Shown one piece after another: positions 1 through 9,070 of a DNA stretch of 64,000 nucleotides. The translations under genes and the position numbers were made by a program. This DNA comes from a virus. Where the stretch lies: IMG/VR virus record IMGVR_UViG_3300005577_000027, positions 62,001-126,000 of that record. One strand, written 5' to 3'. Position 1 is the stretch's first letter. The number at the start of each line of letters is the position of its first letter. The notes beneath the pieces are model-generated. The model had not been told where the DNA came from. It ran no database searches and saw only the letters and a program-made list of their open reading frames with translations.

Positions 1-1238
1 TTAAGTTAAAAAATCCCTCTTCTTTCCAGAAGAATTCTTTAATTTCTCTTAAAGAAGCAAAAAGAATAAACGAAAAAGAAAGTTTGATTTCATGATTTAA
101 ACTTGCATTTAAATCCGCATCTGTTTGAAAAGAACAGTGTTTACAACTGAAATCCTTACCTTTTCTATTCTTCTTACTTACATAACCACATGAACTACAT
201 CTCTGAGAACGAAATGGTGAACTCTGCTCAACAATCCGGACGCCAGATTGTTGAGCTATATCTATCAATTTCTCTCTTATCAAAGTTTCATTAAAGTAGT
301 TTAAAAATTTCCCCACATTTTTCTTATACCTAAAATTTGAAATTTTTTCTAAATTAATTTGAGATATTTTAGAAAAATCTAATTGTTTTATTGACCAATT
401 AATATAATTATCTCTCTGGGCTTTTACTTTATTAAAAGCTTTAGAACCTTTAGTTTTTCTTTTAAGTTTATTCAAAATATAATTTAAATCATGACCATGT
501 TTATTTTTAGGAGTAATTTGAGAATCCGACAAAGTTACACAGCTATTTATACCTTGATCGGCTCCAACTACTCTTCCTTCTTTTTTCGGTTCAGGTATAG
601 GAACTTCAAAAACTAATTTAATATTATTTTTTGAAATCATTAAACCAGAAAGCAATTTTCCTTCAGATTCTAATTTTCTTGTATGTTTATGATAATTAAA
701 AGGAATTTTAATTTTACCGAAAGTTTTGCCGATAGAACTCAAAGTTAAAACATGATCAAAATGTTTAATATTTGATTTTTCTACTCGGGAACAGATTGAA
801 TTGAGATTCGGTTCTATATAGTCAACCGAAGGTTTTTTTAATGTAAGATTATTAATTTTACGAGTCAACGAACGAGTTCGTTGACCATCATTTTGAAGCT
901 TATTTCGTACATATATTAATCTTTTTCTTTTATCAATATGGCTAGCAATTATTCCACAAGCTTGATTTGCGGCACATTTTAATGCTCTTGCGGATAAAAT
1001 TGTTTTATAATTTATATTAACAGTAGGGATAAATTTCGGACAATCTAATTGATCATTTTTAACATCAAATATTTTTTCAGAATCATTTGATTTATAAGTA
1101 ATTTTATTATTCCAGAGGTAATCAATGAAAAATAGGGTAGCCTTGTAATATTCATCAATAAACAAAGACAAATTTGAATCTTTAATAAGATTAAGATTTG
1201 AAATTTTAATAATCGATGTTTTATACGTTTTGTTCATT
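1..1238 (-). CDS. tnpB: TnpB, IS607-type element (C-terminus cut by window edge)
   Basis: The frame is open from the ATG at 1238 to the window edge (about 412 codons), so only the last residues are missing. It reads as TnpB, the RNA-guided nuclease of IS607/IS605 elements. The RuvC-I motif VGADQGI places an Asp near residue 227, a candidate RuvC-II Glu lies near 297 (LEKISNFRYKK), a CxxC...CxxC zinc finger follows at about 345-370, and the RuvC-III motif DADLNAS has its Asp near 375. All catalytic positions are present, so the gene looks intact. Its ATG overlaps the end of the serine recombinase gene by 18 nt, as expected for IS607. The guide RNA normally lies at the 3' end of tnpB, outside this window. 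Confidence 0.9.
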
Positions 1239-1808
1239 TAAAATTTTTTTAATTTTATTTATTTTATTTTTACTTCTTCTTAATCCGTATAATCTACAAC
1301 AAAATGATGTAATAATAGATACAAGATCTTTAATTAAATCAACCTCATCTTCTTTATCATAATTAATGACAATGATTTTACAATCAAGTTTAGATAAAAG
1401 TTTTTCTAAAAAATTGAATCCAAATCTAGTTAATCGGTCTTTATTTTCAACGATAATAATTTTAGGATTCGAATCTATCATTTTTAATAATTCTCTGCGC
1501 TTATCATTCATACCAGATGCTACTTCTTTATATATTTTATTAACTGATAAGCCTTTAGACCTTGCAAAATCTTCACATCTTTGAACTTGGTATTCTAACT
1601 CTTTTTTTCGAGATTGATTAGAAACTCTACAATAAATAACACAAGAATTATTATCTGATATGTTTTCTTTTTCTAGAGATATTAGAATGGTACCTGTATC
1701 ATATTGTTTTGCGTTTGGTATTTTACCAGATTTAAACCATTTATAAGCAGTTAAGTAAGAAATACCTTGTAATTTAGCCCAATCGGATAATTTCATAAAC
1801 TTATACAC
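1221..1808 (-). CDS. tnpA: IS607-family serine recombinase (TnpA)
   Basis: 195 aa. The N-terminal ~55 residues form a MerR-like helix-turn-helix (LSDWAKLQGISYLTAYKWF). A small serine-recombinase domain follows, starting at IYCRVSNQSRKKEL with the nucleophilic Ser in RVS, and continues through NKDRLTRFG. This arrangement, DNA-binding domain first, is diagnostic of IS607 transposases. It is translationally coupled to tnpB. A start at the second Met (1796) is equally possible. IS607 elements lack terminal inverted repeats, so the upstream boundary, somewhere in 1809-1860, cannot be fixed by eye. Confidence 0.9.
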   Translation of the reverse strand: MYKFMKLSDWAKLQGISYLTAYKWFKSGKIPNAKQYDTGTILISLEKENISDNNSCVIYCRVSNQSRKKELEYQVQRCEDFARSKGLSVNKIYKEVASGMNDKRRELLKMIDSNPKIIIVENKDRLTRFGFNFLEKLLSKLDCKIIVINYDKEDEVDLIKDLVSIITSFCCRLYGLRRSKNKINKIKKILNEQNV

Positions 1809-1842
1809 AATTATTGATATAATCTATAATAAAAAATAATAA

Positions 1843-2178
1843 AAAGATATATTACCATCTAAATTTCGCTACACTTTAGATAAATATAAAAATTCAAACT
1901 CTGACTTATCTAAATCAAGTTTGACAATAGAATATTCTGAAGCTAAATTCAATTATAGCTTCGAGAAATATCAAAATTTAGCAGATTGGTTATTTTTTAT
2001 GGAAAGTATGTTTCCTGAAGCTTTAAAAGGAGCTTCAAAGGAATATTATCATTCCATTGCCCAAAATGCTTATTATAAATGTTATATTTTATTAGGACGT
2101 AGTTGGATGCTATTTGAAGAAATAGCTGATAAATTTCCAAATATTATTGAACAACTACAGCATTTGATGAAAAAATAG
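1843..2178 (+). pseudogene. 3' remnant of a plus-strand gene, probably cut by the IS607 insertion
   Basis: An open frame runs from just after a stop at 1840 to a stop at 2178 with no ATG at its head; the only usable start is TTG at 1921. The ~110 codons read like a real helical protein (KYQNLADWLFFMESMFPEAL, then YYKCYILLGRSWMLFEEIADKF). Its strand is opposite to its neighbours and its 3' end overlaps the end of the phosphatase gene. The likeliest reading is that the element upstream separated this piece from its 5' half, which would lie beyond position 1. Function not recognised. Confidence 0.5.
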
Positions 2179-2983
2179 GTTTAGTTTCATTAATTTTTAA
2201 TTTAACTAAACGATTATGACCAGGGCTTGCGCTAAAAGCTTCCATTGTATTTAATTCTAATACAACTAGTTTACCGCTACCTGAAGAATCAAGCATTAAA
2301 AATCCTGGTGTAAAAAATGGTCCTTCATAATTATGTCCAGCAACAATTGTATAATCCTTAGCCCAAAATAATTCTTGACCTTTTGAAGCTAGAGATTTTA
2401 CAGTATTATATAAAGAACGATCCCACACTAAAATTTCTTCTTGCTGTTGATCTATAGCAATATTAGGATCATAACTAGCATGAACAAAGATATAATTATC
2501 AATTTTAGCTATTAATTGTGTTTCTTTTTCTAAAAAATCTAAATGTTTAATATCTAAGAATGAAACAGCTCTATCAATTGTAAGATGTTTAGGATTCTTT
2601 AATTCGACACCTTGCCTTGCTGCATATTGCTGAAAGGTAAGATCTCCACCATTATTCATTAATATACTATAATCACTTGGCAAACTCGGGTCGAATCCTA
2701 CATTATTCCGACCTGCAACTGATAATAATAAAGCATCATGATTTCCACGAATGAAAATACATTGCTCTGAGGTATATTTTTCGCGTAATTTAACACAAAT
2801 ATCTAAAACACCAGGAGAATCTGGGCCTCTATCTGTATAGTCACCTAAAAAAACTAATTTATCTTGATCTCGTAAAGGAAGAATACGATTCAAAATCAAT
2901 TTTAATTGTTCACTACAGCCATGAACATCTGGAATAACATATATACAATTTCCAGGTTCAGGATTTGGACGCCATTTACTCAT
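2144..2983 (-). CDS. PPP-family metallophosphatase (Ser/Thr phosphatase or Ap4A hydrolase-like)
   Basis: 279 aa with the PPP signature motifs in order: IPDVHG (DxH) near residue 19, FLGDYTDRGP (GDxxDRG) near 47, IRGNHD (GNHD) near 78, and VAGHNYEG for a later metal-binding His. These ligate the two metal ions of calcineurin-like phosphatases. Bacterial and phage relatives remove phosphate from proteins (lambda phosphatase) or hydrolyse diadenosine tetraphosphate; the sequence alone does not decide. It is separated by 3 nt from the small Cys-rich gene upstream, so probably co-transcribed. Confidence 0.88.
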   Translation of the reverse strand: MSKWRPNPEPGNCIYVIPDVHGCSEQLKLILNRILPLRDQDKLVFLGDYTDRGPDSPGVLDICVKLREKYTSEQCIFIRGNHDALLLSVAGRNNVGFDPSLPSDYSILMNNGGDLTFQQYAARQGVELKNPKHLTIDRAVSFLDIKHLDFLEKETQLIAKIDNYIFVHASYDPNIAIDQQQEEILVWDRSLYNTVKSLASKGQELFWAKDYTIVAGHNYEGPFFTPGFLMLDSSGSGKLVVLELNTMEAFSASPGHNRLVKLKINETKPIFSSNAVVVQ

Positions 2984-2986
2984 TAT

Positions 2987-3172
2987 TTATCCTAATACTT
3001 CCGCAATTATCATTTCATGACAATCTCTTAGAGGAAAAAAACCACCTCTAGTATAATCTAAAAAATACCACCAATTACCCATTTGCCATTGAATTATATT
3101 ATCACATTTTTCACATTTAAAAATACGTTTAGAATTTTTAATTGGGGTTAATATATGATTTTTATATATCAT
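2987..3172 (-). CDS. Small CxxC protein with IIAEVLG tail
   Basis: 61 aa with one CxxC pair (CEKCDNII), a Trp-rich middle and the C-terminus DCHEMIIAEVLG. That tail resembles the CEEFIIKNIIE tail of small paralogous proteins elsewhere in the window. A broken second copy lies immediately upstream (3176-3365), so the gene has been tandemly duplicated. A single CxxC could bind zinc as a dimer. Function unknown. Confidence 0.7.
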   Translation of the reverse strand: MIYKNHILTPIKNSKRIFKCEKCDNIIQWQMGNWWYFLDYTRGGFFPLRDCHEMIIAEVLG

Positions 3173-3175
3173 TTA

Positions 3176-3365
3176 TCAACCTAGTATATTTGCAATTATC
3201 ATTTCATGACAATTTTTTAAAAAATAAAATCTACCATCAATATCATTTAAAAAATACCAATCATCATGATAAAATGTTTCACATTTGATTATGTGATCAC
3301 ATTTTTCACATTTAAAAATAGTTTAGAGTTTTTAATTGGCACTAATACGTGATTTTTCCTGTCAT
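3176..3365 (-). pseudogene. Broken tandem copy of the 61-aa CxxC gene
   Basis: Aligning this stretch with the gene at 2987-3172 shows the same order of features (IKNSK, CEKCD, WYFLNDIDG, NCHEMIIANILG), but two single-base deletions disrupt the frame, one after codon 2 and one just before the CxxC. Its ATG overlaps the TGA of the nucleotidyltransferase gene, so it once belonged to the same operon. Confidence 0.75.
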
Positions 3366-4465
3366 TTATAATCTTGCAAAGAATTGATTAACCAATCATT
3401 AATTTTAACACGTTCCGGCTCATTACGTAAATTTGAGGTTTGATACAAATCATCTAATATAGTAGCCTGATTTTCATACCAACTCATTAATTCATCATAA
3501 GACCATAAACCATTTCGAATAGCTAAAAGAAATTCAGCATCAGGACGTTTTACATTAATTTTATGCGTCCCAAGTATTTCCTTACACATTAAAGTAAGAC
3601 GTATGAGATGGCTAGCATGTTTCGTGTCATAGGTATACTTTTCTTCCAATTCAAAACGAGCTTTATTTCTTTCCAATTTCCACGTTTGCCAACATTTATA
3701 TTCATGCAAAGCAAGTTTATATGCTCGTTCTCTTTGAAAAGCTTCGGTTAAATTATCATTCAGTCCTAAACTTCTAGCAGCATACATATGAAAATCTTCA
3801 TGATTTAATTTTAAATCAATTAAAACATCTTCTAATTCATTTTTAAACTTAATTTCAGCAGCCGGCTCCATTCCAGTAGTATCAATAGTCCAACCATCCA
3901 AAACTTTTTTAATTTGAGCTTCTATTTCTAGCTGTTGATGCTCAGGAATTAATTTATGTGTATCCGGCAAATTATAATCAGATCTTTCAGGTTTTTTAAG
4001 TTCACCTTTAAGGATATAATTTCTATGAAGTTTTATACGTTTTAATTGACTTGCAGCATAACCGGAAAAAGTATGTTTACATTTTTTAGAAATAAATAAA
4101 TCTCTAATATTTAATAAAGAATTACCTATTTCATTAGAATAGATGATATCATCAAAATCAACAAATAATAACTCTAATGCATTTGGATTACCCTGCATAG
4201 CTAAATATACAAATTTTTGTATACCAAAAATAGTACAATCATAAGGTTCATTAGTTACGGCCTGTTCAAATTTATCTAAAACACCAAATAAATAATTTAT
4301 CGGAGGAATGCAAATACCTCTAATATCAATATCTGATCCTTTAATATTTGTACCATATGCATGACTGCCATGAACAACTTGATAAATTGTATTATCTTTT
4401 AACCAATTTTGACTAAAATTTTTATAAATTTGGTCAAGATCAATATCGTATTTAATATTACTCAT
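3362..4465 (-). CDS. RlaP-like nucleotidyltransferase (DNA polymerase beta superfamily)
   Basis: 367 aa. The N-terminal domain carries the nucleotidyltransferase signature: VHGSHAYGTN (GS motif) near residue 31 followed by GSDIDIRG, whose two Asp residues are the metal ligands. Length and motif spacing fit the predicted nucleotidyltransferases called RlaP, which in bacteria and large phages often occur with RNA repair enzymes. The substrate is unknown. This window also encodes an RNA ligase, a Thg1-like protein and TilS, which supports an RNA end-processing role by inference. Start and stop both overlap neighbours as ATGA. Confidence 0.82.
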   Translation of the reverse strand: MSNIKYDIDLDQIYKNFSQNWLKDNTIYQVVHGSHAYGTNIKGSDIDIRGICIPPINYLFGVLDKFEQAVTNEPYDCTIFGIQKFVYLAMQGNPNALELLFVDFDDIIYSNEIGNSLLNIRDLFISKKCKHTFSGYAASQLKRIKLHRNYILKGELKKPERSDYNLPDTHKLIPEHQQLEIEAQIKKVLDGWTIDTTGMEPAAEIKFKNELEDVLIDLKLNHEDFHMYAARSLGLNDNLTEAFQRERAYKLALHEYKCWQTWKLERNKARFELEEKYTYDTKHASHLIRLTLMCKEILGTHKINVKRPDAEFLLAIRNGLWSYDELMSWYENQATILDDLYQTSNLRNEPERVKINDWLINSLQDYK

Positions 4466-4758
4466 TTTTCTAATTCTTTTAAAGAATATTTAATTTCCGT
4501 TTCAAATTCATAAATACATAAATCGTTTTCTTCAATTTTAATTCCGTCAACTTCATCAAGAAGTTTATTCATTTCTGGACCATTAGAATCAATAAATTTA
4601 CCAGCACATTTTATAGTATTTTTAATCCAATCAGATGGAATATCATCTATATTATTAACTAATAACGCTTGGAACGGATCGCTTGTAATTATAGTTGATC
4701 CTTCTGCATGATATCTAAAGAACCATTTTTTATCTTTTGTTCCTAATAAATATTTCAT
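4462..4758 (-). CDS. Hypothetical protein, 98 aa
   Basis: A small acidic protein with no motif I recognise (starts MKYLLGTKDKKWFFRYHAEG). The TGA overlaps the ATG of the nucleotidyltransferase gene and 3 nt separate it from the histidine phosphatase gene, so it belongs to the same transcription unit. Confidence 0.7.
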   Translation of the reverse strand: MKYLLGTKDKKWFFRYHAEGSTIITSDPFQALLVNNIDDIPSDWIKNTIKCAGKFIDSNGPEMNKLLDEVDGIKIEENDLCIYEFETEIKYSLKELEK

Positions 4759-4761
4759 AGT

Positions 4762-5607
4762 TTATTTCTTAATATTTTGCTGATAATTCCAAGCTTTTCC
4801 GTTTCTATGTCCGCCAAAAATGTACCCCATATCTTTTTTATTTTCTAAAATCCTAATAGAACAATTTCCTGGAGATTGTTCAGCTTCATACCATTCTGGA
4901 GTTTCATTCAGCCAGGCCATAGCAAATACTTTTATTACAATTCCATGACAAACTATAACTGCATCATTAATTCCATTTTCTTCATCTTCTTTTAGCCGTT
5001 GAAAAAATTGACGTAATCTAATTGCTACATCAAAAGGCGATTCTCCGTGGGGATACCTTGCCCAAAATTTACCATTATGTAATTTTGTTTTAATGAATAA
5101 TTTATATTCATTAGGATATTCCCTTTCTTGTTCATCATCTTCAGCGCCATCAAATAGACCATGTTGCTCTTCGCAAAGTAAAACATCTTCTTGTACTTCA
5201 CATACTAATGGTTTTATCACTTTTAAAATTTCATTTGTAGTTTCTCTAGTTCTACGATATGGAGAATGATATAATTTAATTTTTGGTTTTAATTCATTAT
5301 CTAAATAATGATTTGAACCATCTATATTTGATAATAAACCTTTCATTATAGATTTCAATTGATTGTTTTTACCAAAAGCATCAAATAATTCATCAATTTT
5401 ACTTTCGGCTTTTTCTTTAATTGAAATATTATTATTGTAAATATCAGCGTAAATTTTTTCAAAATACGCTTTTAAACATTCTCCAGCATATTCAGCTTGA
5501 GAAAATCCTAATGATGAAAGAGAGATTTCATGATCAGGTATAATTTTATGTAAAGTAGAATCACAATTACTTTGAGATTCACCATGTCTTACTAATAATA
5601 TTCTCAT
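4762..5607 (-). CDS. Histidine phosphatase family protein (phosphoglycerate-mutase fold)
   Basis: About 281 aa. The catalytic motif LVRHGESQSN lies at the N-terminus, with the nucleophilic His in RHG. YHSPYRRTRET follows near residue 120, supplying the second Arg pair, and VVCHGIVIKVF near 220 gives the second catalytic His. It is longer than a minimal histidine phosphatase because of an insert between about residues 45 and 100. The substrate is unknown. I chose the ATG at 5607 because it overlaps the TGA of the RNase HII gene; the only upstream alternative is a TTG at 5616. Confidence 0.85.
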   Translation of the reverse strand: MRILLVRHGESQSNCDSTLHKIIPDHEISLSSLGFSQAEYAGECLKAYFEKIYADIYNNNISIKEKAESKIDELFDAFGKNNQLKSIMKGLLSNIDGSNHYLDNELKPKIKLYHSPYRRTRETTNEILKVIKPLVCEVQEDVLLCEEQHGLFDGAEDDEQEREYPNEYKLFIKTKLHNGKFWARYPHGESPFDVAIRLRQFFQRLKEDEENGINDAVIVCHGIVIKVFAMAWLNETPEWYEAEQSPGNCSIRILENKKDMGYIFGGHRNGKAWNYQQNIKK

Positions 5608-6239
5608 TTTATCCAATCTATTCTATGTGCAGAACAAGTTCCATATTTTTTAATGGCTTCTCTATGTTTATCAGTAGAATATCCATTATGAGAACTAAAT
5701 TTATAGTCAGGAAATTTGCTATCTAATTCCCTCATTGCTGAAACTTGTACATTTTTAGCAATAATTGAAGCTGCAGCTACATTATAACTCAGTGCGTCAA
5801 ATTTAGCTCTATATTCAATATTATAGAGATCATTATCATATGTGTCAAGACCGTCCAAAAATACTACTAAATCTTTTTTATTAATTTTCATTGAATTAGT
5901 TAATATATTCAATCCATTAATAAATTGAATTCGAAATAATTCATTCAAATTTCTACCAGAATTTATTTGATTTACAGAGACTTGCATAACTAGATGTCTA
6001 CTATTATTTCTAATAAAACTATCTAATTTAAATCGCTTTTCGTCATCTTTAAAAATTTTAGATAATTTTTTACTATCATCTATTCCTGGATAAGATGATA
6101 AAGGATTAAATGAAACAAATCCTATATACATATTGCCAGCGATACAACCTCTACCGACATCATCTACGCCGATAATTGTTTTACCTCTGGCAATATATTC
6201 TTCATCTATTTTACCAATTTCCGAATTATTTTTGGACAT
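5604..6239 (-). CDS. rnhB: Ribonuclease HII-like protein
   Basis: 211 aa, full length for RNase HII, which nicks RNA in RNA-DNA hybrids. GVDDVGRGCIAG near residue 25 matches GxDExGRGxxxG with Asp for Glu. VVFLDG near 120 supplies the third acidic residue, and HNGYSTDKH near 190 is the conserved C-terminal motif. The usual AKVxRDxxM helix reads AKNVQVSAM here, so the fourth catalytic Asp appears missing. Activity may be altered, but the family call is firm. It could remove primers or clear R-loops during phage replication. Confidence 0.85.
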   Translation of the reverse strand: MSKNNSEIGKIDEEYIARGKTIIGVDDVGRGCIAGNMYIGFVSFNPLSSYPGIDDSKKLSKIFKDDEKRFKLDSFIRNNSRHLVMQVSVNQINSGRNLNELFRIQFINGLNILTNSMKINKKDLVVFLDGLDTYDNDLYNIEYRAKFDALSYNVAAASIIAKNVQVSAMRELDSKFPDYKFSSHNGYSTDKHREAIKKYGTCSAHRIDWIK

Positions 6240-6544
6240 TATAATTTAATAGGATCTTTTGATATTAATTCTACTTCTATAGCATTTTTATTAGACATAG
6301 CGTACCAAAAAATATCTAAATCTTCCATTAGACGATTATAATTTGATTCATCTTCATTTAGAGGACTTTCTTTTTCTGCAGCCTCTAATAAAACTAGATA
6401 AAAGGATTTAATATCTTGCTGCGATAAATTTTCTCTGATATAATCCGACTTTTCATACCAAATATTACAATTTTTATCTTTTAAAAGAGTTGGAAGAATA
6501 TTAAGAGGTTCACCTATTAATAATGAAGAATATTGTGAATTCAT
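6239..6544 (-). CDS. Hypothetical acidic protein, 101 aa
   Basis: No recognised motif. It is rich in Glu, Asp and Leu and probably helical. It abuts the MazG-like gene upstream (1 nt) and overlaps the RNase HII gene start by one base, so it is part of the same operon. Confidence 0.7.
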   Translation of the reverse strand: MNSQYSSLLIGEPLNILPTLLKDKNCNIWYEKSDYIRENLSQQDIKSFYLVLLEAAEKESPLNEDESNYNRLMEDLDIFWYAMSNKNAIEVELISKDPIKL

Positions 6545-6997
6545 TTATTCTTCAAATCCCTGTCTTTTTAATTCACCAAGAATATCAGGACCTACCCAAC
6601 CTGGAGGCTTTAATCGTTTTCCATCTTCAGGGCGAATTGGACCACCTATTTTTCTCATATTTGCGGCTTGAATTTCGGCTGCAATTCCCTCTCCATTAAT
6701 ACCAAATTCTAATCTAGCTCCTTCATTGACATAATCAATATCACCCAATGAATCAGCAAATTTTTCCATATTTACATCTATTTCACATGAATCAACTATA
6801 AGATTCAAAATAAATTTAATAGAAAGTAATAAAAGACTAGGTATATTGTATGTTGCTTCTAATAATTCAACAAATTCTTCAGCAATAAGTCTTAATCGTA
6901 ACCTAACTCTGTTTTCCGATGGAACTTGAGGTTTATTTAAAATTGGTATGTCCATCGCCTCATGAAACGCTTTAACATTATTTCTTATATTCGTCAT
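6545..6997 (-). CDS. MazG-like / PRA-PH NTP pyrophosphohydrolase
   Basis: 150 aa. The all-alpha NTP pyrophosphatase motif AEEFVELLEA (ExxE) lies near residue 36 and the partner GDIDYV near 86. The C-terminal region GKRLKPPGWVGPDI is typical of phage members of the phosphoribosyl-ATP pyrophosphohydrolase-like group. Such enzymes hydrolyse nucleoside triphosphates to monophosphates and are common in phages, where they may clean or reset host nucleotide pools. A second, shorter MazG-like gene lies at 40900-41145. Confidence 0.8.
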   Translation of the reverse strand: MTNIRNNVKAFHEAMDIPILNKPQVPSENRVRLRLRLIAEEFVELLEATYNIPSLLLLSIKFILNLIVDSCEIDVNMEKFADSLGDIDYVNEGARLEFGINGEGIAAEIQAANMRKIGGPIRPEDGKRLKPPGWVGPDILGELKRQGFEE

Positions 6998-7006
6998 CTA
7001 TCTCCT

Positions 7007-8533
7007 TTAGCTTGCCATTCGCTTTTTACCATGCAATTTAAAATACACACCATCGACAATTCGTTTTCTAATTCTTTGTAAATAAACTAAACTACCAATT
7101 TCATAATGTGATTTAATTCTAAAATGTTTTACTGTGACAGGCGTATTATATAATACTTCATCTGTCATATTTATTTGTGAAAAAGTATAATTTTTAACTT
7201 TGTCTTTTATGGAAAATCCAGTATTTTTGTCAACTACATCAATTAAAGATCCGATAAAGCATGGTCCATAATCTTTAAATGATGTTCCGCCTACATATGT
7301 TTCTATGGTTTTATTAGGTATAGAGTGATCGTACTGTACCTCTGTTTCAAATTCAGATTTCCCTGAGAATAATTGTAATTGTGGATCTAATAAATCATAA
7401 ACAGTATATTCTCCAAAATCTCTTTCAATAGTAAAAGGCAAAGATTCCTGCATTAATTTCGCATATTCTTGAAATATACGGGATTGAATTGGAAATTCTG
7501 CTGCTTGTTTTCTATGAACTAAATAAGAGATCATTTCTTCAGGAAACTGCTCTAACATATTTTGATATGCTTGATACATAAGCAATTTTTGCATCATTGT
7601 ACTAGAAGAATTTATTCTTTTTATTGATTTAACTTGTTCATCAATAACTGAAGTTAGCTGTTCAAATTCAATTTCTATAGTTTCATTAATTTCTAAATTA
7701 ATATCTGCATCAATATTATCTGCTTTTATATTTAAACTATTTAAAAATACTGTGTTTGGTCTACGTATACTATTTGCGCTATTATTATCTTTATCTTCAA
7801 AATGCATCATAAGTCTTGTTGACATAGATACAGGATGAGCCATTATCTCTAATTTCTCAATCTTAGAGAAGAAATCACAATCATCATATGGACAAGATAT
7901 TCCGTGATTTGTCGCCAAAGATTCAGGAATAAATCTTTGACAATCGGTACAACGATATCCTTTTTTAGAATGGATAGCAAATGTTTTATGAATTCTTAAT
8001 CTAGATTCGAATAATGAAATATTTTGTTTATCTTGTATAGATAAATTTATTTTGTTTTTTAACAACAAAATTTCATTAGGAAGTCTATCTGATTCTTTAT
8101 TACAATAATCACATTTTAATAATTTGCCTTCAGCAAATAAAAATGTTTTAATACCAAGATGTTTACATCCAGGGCAAATAGGACAATTATATTTTTTTAC
8201 GTTATCAACATCAGCTAAAATTCTATCAGACAATCTATTTAAACATGTATGTAAGTAACTATTTATATCTCTACCTGTTCTCCAATGTTCTGACTTGAAT
8301 AAAAATGTATTTAAAGCTGATTTTAATTCAATTTTAGCTTGTTCCTTAAAAGCTAAAGAAGCTACTCCAGTTGCCCTAGCCGTTTCACCATATGATTTAA
8401 TCGCTAAACTATGAATTTTATTATGATAATAAGAAAATAAAATGTCGGTCCAATCATCTAGCTCTTCAACAGTAATAGTTGAAGCTATTTTATTAAATTT
8501 TTCAATAACGCTTATGGAACTTTCGTCACTCAT
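7007..8533 (-). CDS. Large zinc-finger protein, function unknown
   Basis: 508 aa. Three clusters of paired cysteines are visible: CPICPGC near residue 124, CDYC near 144, and CTDC plus CPYDDC near 200-220, suggesting two or three zinc-binding units in the N-terminal half. The segment before them (HWRTGRDINSYLHTCLNRL) is reminiscent of sigma-factor region 2, but too weakly for a call. The C-terminus is basic (RIRKRIVDGVYFKLHGKKR). A nucleic-acid-binding role is an inference. The gene follows a 390-bp gene-free stretch upstream, so it probably heads its own transcript. Confidence 0.7.
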   Translation of the reverse strand: MSDESSISVIEKFNKIASTITVEELDDWTDILFSYYHNKIHSLAIKSYGETARATGVASLAFKEQAKIELKSALNTFLFKSEHWRTGRDINSYLHTCLNRLSDRILADVDNVKKYNCPICPGCKHLGIKTFLFAEGKLLKCDYCNKESDRLPNEILLLKNKINLSIQDKQNISLFESRLRIHKTFAIHSKKGYRCTDCQRFIPESLATNHGISCPYDDCDFFSKIEKLEIMAHPVSMSTRLMMHFEDKDNNSANSIRRPNTVFLNSLNIKADNIDADINLEINETIEIEFEQLTSVIDEQVKSIKRINSSSTMMQKLLMYQAYQNMLEQFPEEMISYLVHRKQAAEFPIQSRIFQEYAKLMQESLPFTIERDFGEYTVYDLLDPQLQLFSGKSEFETEVQYDHSIPNKTIETYVGGTSFKDYGPCFIGSLIDVVDKNTGFSIKDKVKNYTFSQINMTDEVLYNTPVTVKHFRIKSHYEIGSLVYLQRIRKRIVDGVYFKLHGKKRMAS

Positions 8534-8926
8534 TCGGCACCATCATTTTTGCAAAAGTATATCATACCAACTATTTAAAATTGGATAATATGTCTTGCTA
8601 AAGTTTTTAAACGTTTATTTTTGTGGAATTTTAAAGTGTTTCCACAATTATTCACTTATTTAAGTCTAATGTTAGTTAGACTAACGAGAATTTTAAATTC
8701 TCGTTGCCACAGTCTCTCGAAAATTTTAAATTTTATGTTTTAAAACTTATATGAACATATCTGTGGCTGATTGATCATCATCCTACTGACTTTTTGGCCA
8801 CAGTCAAGTCTAAATCGAAGAAAGGTTGAGGCGAAATATGACTACATTTGCATACTTGGCCCACCTTCATTATTAAATGATTTAACAAATAAATTGTCGA
8901 AAATTTAAAAAAAAATATTAAATTAT
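8534..8926. other. Gene-free region with inverted repeats upstream of the zinc-finger gene
   Basis: No convincing reading frame. It holds the hairpin CGAGAAT-TTTA-AATTCTCG at about 8687, a GTCTAA/TTAGAC inverted repeat just before it, and three copies of a CTGTGGC/GCCACAG element: direct copies GCCACAGTC at 8706 and 8797, inverted CTGTGGC at 8761. The last two form a 7-bp stem around 29 nt. It likely holds the promoter and leader of the gene at 7007-8533; no clear -35/-10 match was found. Confidence 0.45.
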
Positions 8927-9070
8927 CTAACTCTGACCACATAAACCGTTCCATAAAAACTTTTTCATAGAGAGCTCTAAAATTTTTCTAAAAATAGCAA
9001 TATCTTTAGCCAAATCAGCATTTAAACGCAATGGAGAAACTCTTACTAATTTTTCTACTTCTGGATTCAT
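8927..9070 (-). CDS. Small hypothetical protein, 47 aa
   Basis: A short frame starting at an ATG that overlaps the TGA of the upstream 94-aa gene (ATGA), the coupling pattern used throughout this window. The protein starts MNPEVEKLVRVSPLRLNADL and is basic and amphipathic. No family recognised. Confidence 0.5.
   Translation of the reverse strand: MNPEVEKLVRVSPLRLNADLAKDIAIFRKILELSMKKFLWNGLCGQS

Noticed and set aside
7007-8533. Sigma factor for the 508-aa zinc-finger protein
   Set aside because: The region-2 resemblance is short and there is no recognisable region 4.
8761-8803. tRNA in the 8.5-8.9 kb gap (CTGTGGC...GCCACAG)
   Set aside because: Only the outer stem pairs; no anticodon or T-arm can be found.
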